Shown: one piece after another, positions 60,645 to 64,000 of the stretch | Position numbering within the stretch: the first letter of the stretch is position 1 | Layout of the letters: the number at the start of each line of letters is the position of its first letter | Assembly (NCBI GenBank): GCA_905479995.1 | Contig: CAJQON010000040.1 | Span: 1-64,000, forward strand | Direction: 5' to 3' | Source of the DNA: an uncultured Flavobacteriales bacterium | Lineage (GTDB): Bacteria > Bacteroidota > Bacteroidia > Flavobacteriales_E > Vicingaceae | DNA: 64,000 bases | Program-made: the position numbers and the translations under genes | Notes under the pieces: generated by a model | Database searches by the model: none | What the model was told of the DNA's origin: nothing | The model's input: the letters and a program-made list of their open reading frames with translations, nothing else

Positions 60645-62225
60645 ATGAGATACCTTCTCTTATTTAGTTTTATTGCTTGTTGCCTATCGGCTTATTCCCA
60701 GTTGCCTGGAGATATTACGGGTGATGATATTGTGGATGCTAATGATTACCTTTTTTTAAAGGAAAACTTAAGTACAGATGCTCCTTACCAGTTTATTGAA
60801 GATTTTGATAAGGATGGTTACCGAACGGTAAGAGATTTGGTGTTGCTGCATAACTACCTTTATGCCAATGGCGTTGGGTTAGATGCCCTAAATATTAATC
60901 AAAACAATGATATTGCTAGAGCTTCATTTGGGCAATTTAATGCCAAGAAAAACAATTTAAAATTGGTGGTCAGTTCCAATTCAAAACCCTTAAGAGCTTT
61001 TCAATTTGAGGTTTCTAACATGAAGAAAATAGAGCTTCAAAAAAAGTACCCCAGTATAGTTGTTGTAAACAATAAAATAATTGGCTTACCCCTTAAAAAT
61101 GGTCAATATGATTCAGAAATTATTTTGAGCATTAAGTTAAGTGCAGGTATTAGTGCAGAATATTGTATAGAAAATGCGCTTTTTGTTGACGAATTGGGAA
61201 ACAATTTTGGACGTGAATTGGGCGATTGCGCTAATCCTTTATGGAGTGCAGAAGGCTTGGAACAAATAAAAGTGGATGTAAAAAACAACAGTTTTAATGG
61301 AGCTACCGATATGGATAGGAATGGAGAGGTAGATATGAAAGATTATGCTTTATTGTTTGATTATTTATATGCCAAAGGTCCGCCACCTCCAGGAGAACAT
61401 TCTGAAACTAAGAAAAGGGTTAGGGTTGAAATGGCTCGTTCTAAAAAAGAAGGAGATTATTTTGAGTTGTTAATTGCTGGGAGTGATGCTATTTATGCGT
61501 TTGATTTAAGTTTTTATGGCATTTCGAAAGTAGTGAACATTACAAATTTAGATGCTAAACTATCTAATTTTGAGTATGATGAGACTCGACTGTTGTGGTT
61601 TGGATCAAAAGATGAATCGTATAGGGAGATAAGATTATTGGTGCAATTTGAGAAACCAGTTGATAGTAAGAAAGCTTGTATGAGAGCACCAGTTTTTATA
61701 GATGATGAGGGACACTATTTTGGAGTGAAATTAGGAAAATGCTTAGACCTTAATTTTGATGAGGAAGGAGAACATGTTTTAGCCGAGCAGTTTAGTAAGT
61801 GGAAAGATAAACTGACCACTCATAAGGAGAAAAATCCGAAAACGCCCAAAGAAAAAAAACAGAAGAAGGAGAAAAAAGTAGTAGAGGCTAAGTCAAAAAC
61901 TAAAGACAAAGAGAAGCAACCAAAACAGAATAATAAAGAAGTTACCGACTTAAAAGAAAAGATTACCGATTTAGAAAATGAATTGAATGAGTTGAAAAAC
62001 AAAATTGACCAAAATGAAAAGAGTTCAATTGATGAGAATGAAGATAATGGGAAGGAGGACTCTAATAAAACAGTGAAAATTTTGAGCCTAACCAATGCTC
62101 AAATTTCCAAACTGAAACCGAAAAAAGGGCAGTTAGTTTATAACAGTGAAGAAGCTATTTTTATGCTGTATAATGGTACTAAATGGGAGGCTACTAAGGT
62201 TGCTCCTGGTGTTACGGTTAAGTAG
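60645..62225 (+). CDS. Secreted protein with two dockerin/EF-hand plus cohesin-like modules, Lys/Glu coiled coil and fibre-tail-like C-terminus
   Basis: Signal peptide MRYLLLFSFIACCLSAYS; GDITGDDIVDANDYLFLKENL and DFDKDGYRTVRDLVLLHNYL; second GATDMDRNGEVDMKDYALLFDYLYAKG; duplicated LFVDELGNNFGRELGDC / VFIDDEGHYFGVKLGKC. Confidence 0.75.
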   Translation: MRYLLLFSFIACCLSAYSQLPGDITGDDIVDANDYLFLKENLSTDAPYQFIEDFDKDGYRTVRDLVLLHNYLYANGVGLDALNINQNNDIARASFGQFNAKKNNLKLVVSSNSKPLRAFQFEVSNMKKIELQKKYPSIVVVNNKIIGLPLKNGQYDSEIILSIKLSAGISAEYCIENALFVDELGNNFGRELGDCANPLWSAEGLEQIKVDVKNNSFNGATDMDRNGEVDMKDYALLFDYLYAKGPPPPGEHSETKKRVRVEMARSKKEGDYFELLIAGSDAIYAFDLSFYGISKVVNITNLDAKLSNFEYDETRLLWFGSKDESYREIRLLVQFEKPVDSKKACMRAPVFIDDEGHYFGVKLGKCLDLNFDEEGEHVLAEQFSKWKDKLTTHKEKNPKTPKEKKQKKEKKVVEAKSKTKDKEKQPKQNNKEVTDLKEKITDLENELNELKNKIDQNEKSSIDENEDNGKEDSNKTVKILSLTNAQISKLKPKKGQLVYNSEEAIFMLYNGTKWEATKVAPGVTVK

Positions 62226-62504
62226 TTGTGCTTGAGTGGAATTAAACTAATCTCTTTTGTCATCCTACTTTCAAATCTTCTTTCTTGTCCTTTTTGTCTT
62301 GACACAAAAAGAACGAAAAAAGTCAAGGCTTACAATCATACCATAACCTGCGTTTTGTATTGCCTAAGTTCAGTTGGCTGATTACTGAGACAAGCTCAGC
62401 ACTTGCCAATTTCACTATGGCACTACTTCTCTCAGAACATGTTATTCTTGAATGCCGTTTGGCCTGCACGCTTTTGCCTGTCAACACCAAATGCAAAAGG
62501 AATT

Positions 62505-62565
62505 GTCATTCAGAACGAAAGTTTGCCGGAAACTGGTTTTCGCTACAAACTGAAGTGTGGAATCT
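62505..62565. repeat. Degenerate family A-like repeat
   Basis: GTCATTCAGAACGAAAGTTTGCCGG...CTGAAGTGTGGAATCT. Confidence 0.4.
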
Positions 62566-62598
62566 ATTTAATAAAGAATTGAGAAAGTTCATTGTGCG

Positions 62599-62642
62599 GT
62601 CAGTTCGAGTGATTTCGTTTTTCTCGGGATTGTATCGAGAAC
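62599..62642 (+). repeat. Family B hairpin repeat, copy U7
   Basis: GTCAGTTCGAGTGATTTCGTTTTTCTCGGGATTGTATCGAGAAC. Confidence 0.85.
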
Positions 62643-62724
62643 TTGTTGAAAGTAAGCAAAATGTTGTTTACCCGTTGCTTTTAATTATATGTATTTCAGA
62701 TAGAATTGGTGAATATTACAATAG

Positions 62725-62781
62725 AACCTGTTGAGTTCTCGATACATTCCGAATTCTTCGAAATACTCGAACGGACAGATT
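62725..62781 (-). repeat. Family B hairpin repeat, copy U8, inverted relative to U7
   Basis: AACCTGTTGAGTTCTCGATACATTCCGAATTCTTCGAAATACTCGAACGGACAGATT. Confidence 0.85.
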
Positions 62782-62951
62782 CTATTTTATCCAAAAAGTA
62801 TTTTTTGTACTCTTTTCTTGATTTAACAGCCAATAATATTGTTTTGTGCAAGTTTTGTGCAAGTGGTTTTTTTTGGGTGTTAGTGGCTTTCCTTTAGTTT
62901 TGGAGCGTATTATTTCAATACACTATTATAAATCATAAATAATTAACTATA

Positions 62952-64000
62952 ATGAAAAGTTTAAACTCAATTAAGTATTCTATGCTCATAGCAATTTATT
63001 CTTTGCTAAGTTTTGTAAATATAAACAGAGCCAATGCCCAAGATTTTAATTTAGTTAATAAAGTAGTGGCTTCTGATAGGGGGGGAGATGACCAATTTGG
63101 TGTAGCTGTTGCCATATCCGACAATTATGCCATAGTGGGTGCATATAATGAAGATGGCATTGGTTTGGATTCTATTCATAATGCTGGTGCAGCATACATT
63201 TATACTAAAAGTGCTAGTGGTGCTTGGGTTGAAATGCAAAAACTAGTGGCATCTGATAGAGATTCTATTGATGCATATTTTGGAGCTGCTGTTGCAATTT
63301 CTGGTAATTATGCCATTGTAGGGTCTTACGGAGATGGGGATACTATTGGAGCTAGTAATACAACTTATTTACAACATGCTGGTTCTGCTTATATCTTTGA
63401 AAGAAATACAGCTACTGGGATATGGGAAGAAAAACAAAAGATAGTAGCCATTGATAGACAGTTTAGAGCACGTTTTGGATATGCTGTTGCAATTTCTAAA
63501 AACTTTGCTGTTGTTGGTGCGAAAGATTTTGGACCGGGAGGTGCTGCATATGTATTTGAAAGAGGGTCATCTGGCTGGGGGAATACTCAAAAAATAACAT
63601 CGAACTCAAGCCAATCAGGTGACCTATTTGGTACTTCGGTAGCAATATATGGCAACCATATAGCTGTAGGATCTCCTGAGGATGATATCTTATTAAAGGA
63701 TAGGGCTGGTTCTGCATACGTTTTTGAACAAGATGGAAGCGGAATATGGAATGAAACTCAAAAAATAGTCCCTTCAGATAGTGATACAAATAGCTATTTT
63801 GGCTTTTCAGTATCAATTTCCGATAGTTCGCTTTTGGTAGGAGCGTATAACGAAGATTTTGCGGATACTTCAGGAAATAATTACATAGAAAATGCTGGTG
63901 CTGCTTATGTATTTGAGAAGACAAATGGTATTTGGCAACAACAGCAAAAAATAGTGGCCTCTGATCGATTAAAAGATGATCATTTTGGTTGGTCAGTTTC
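62952..64000 (+). CDS. Secreted FG-GAP repeat (integrin-alpha-like beta-propeller) protein, 3'-truncated by window end
   Basis: Translated by eye from ATG 62952: signal peptide then repeats such as KVVASDRGGDDQFGVAVAISDNYAIVGAYNEDG...AGAAYIYTKSASGAWVEMQKLVASDR; open to window end, hence absent from ORF track. Confidence 0.9.
   Translation, partial: MKSLNSIKYSMLIAIYSLLSFVNINRANAQDFNLVNKVVASDRGGDDQFGVAVAISDNYAIVGAYNEDGIGLDSIHNAGAAYIYTKSASGAWVEMQKLVASDRDSIDAYFGAAVAISGNYAIVGSYGDGDTIGASNTTYLQHAGSAYIFERNTATGIWEEKQKIVAIDRQFRARFGYAVAISKNFAVVGAKDFGPGGAAYVFERGSSGWGNTQKITSNSSQSGDLFGTSVAIYGNHIAVGSPEDDILLKDRAGSAYVFEQDGSGIWNETQKIVPSDSDTNSYFGFSVSISDSSLLVGAYNEDFADTSGNNYIENAGAAYVFEKTNGIWQQQQKIVASDRLKDDHFGWSV

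Noticed and set aside
62850-62875. TTTTGTGCAAGTTTTGTGCAAGTGG short direct repeat
   Set aside because: Two ~11-nt copies only; too short to interpret
62360-62897. Plus-strand ORFs 62360-62734 and 62706-62897
   Set aside because: Read through repeat sequence (including U7/U8) and degenerate intergenic DNA; no signal of real coding
63496-63924. 142-aa minus-strand ORF
   Set aside because: Lies antisense to the FG-GAP repeats; composition (His/Gln/Leu/Tyr-rich) is typical of an antisense shadow ORF

Overview
AT-rich chromosomal window from a Bacteroidota (probably Flavobacteriia-like) bacterium. It is mostly ordinary housekeeping content: lolD-like, sucC, ffh-folD, rarA, hldD, mqnD-mqnB (futalosine pathway), hutH, hisS, ettA, a ubiA/mqnP-like prenyltransferase, PadR-PspC, trmD, the bioBFDA operon, rlmB, rmuC, rpmH, carB, mutL, two rhomboids and uvrB. 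There are also secreted type IX secretion (T9SS) proteins: a metzincin/PKD protein, an M1 peptidase and an FG-GAP protein truncated at the window end. No rRNA, CRISPR array or classical IS was recognised, and no tRNA was seen by eye (not an exhaustive scan). The most unusual region is 56.8-57.7 kb. There a 99-aa GIY-YIG nuclease ORF is bracketed, 2 nt outside its start codon and 2 nt outside its stop codon, by inverted copies of a ~60-nt hairpin repeat. Non-coding inverted pairs of the same hairpin occur at 56.85-56.98 kb and 62.6-62.78 kb. The inner and outer stems differ between copies but stay complementary within most copies. This suggests a REP/RAYT-like system in which a GIY-YIG nuclease may take the place of a transposase (hypothesis). 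Other points of note: uvrB split by one extra base in a 7-nt homopolymer; a different dispersed repeat inserted in frame in bioF (NCHPELVEG) and supplying the mqnD start codon; an unlisted 56-aa ORF paralogous to the N-terminus of the 511-aa protein at 38.3 kb; and a two-module dockerin/cohesin-like secreted protein.
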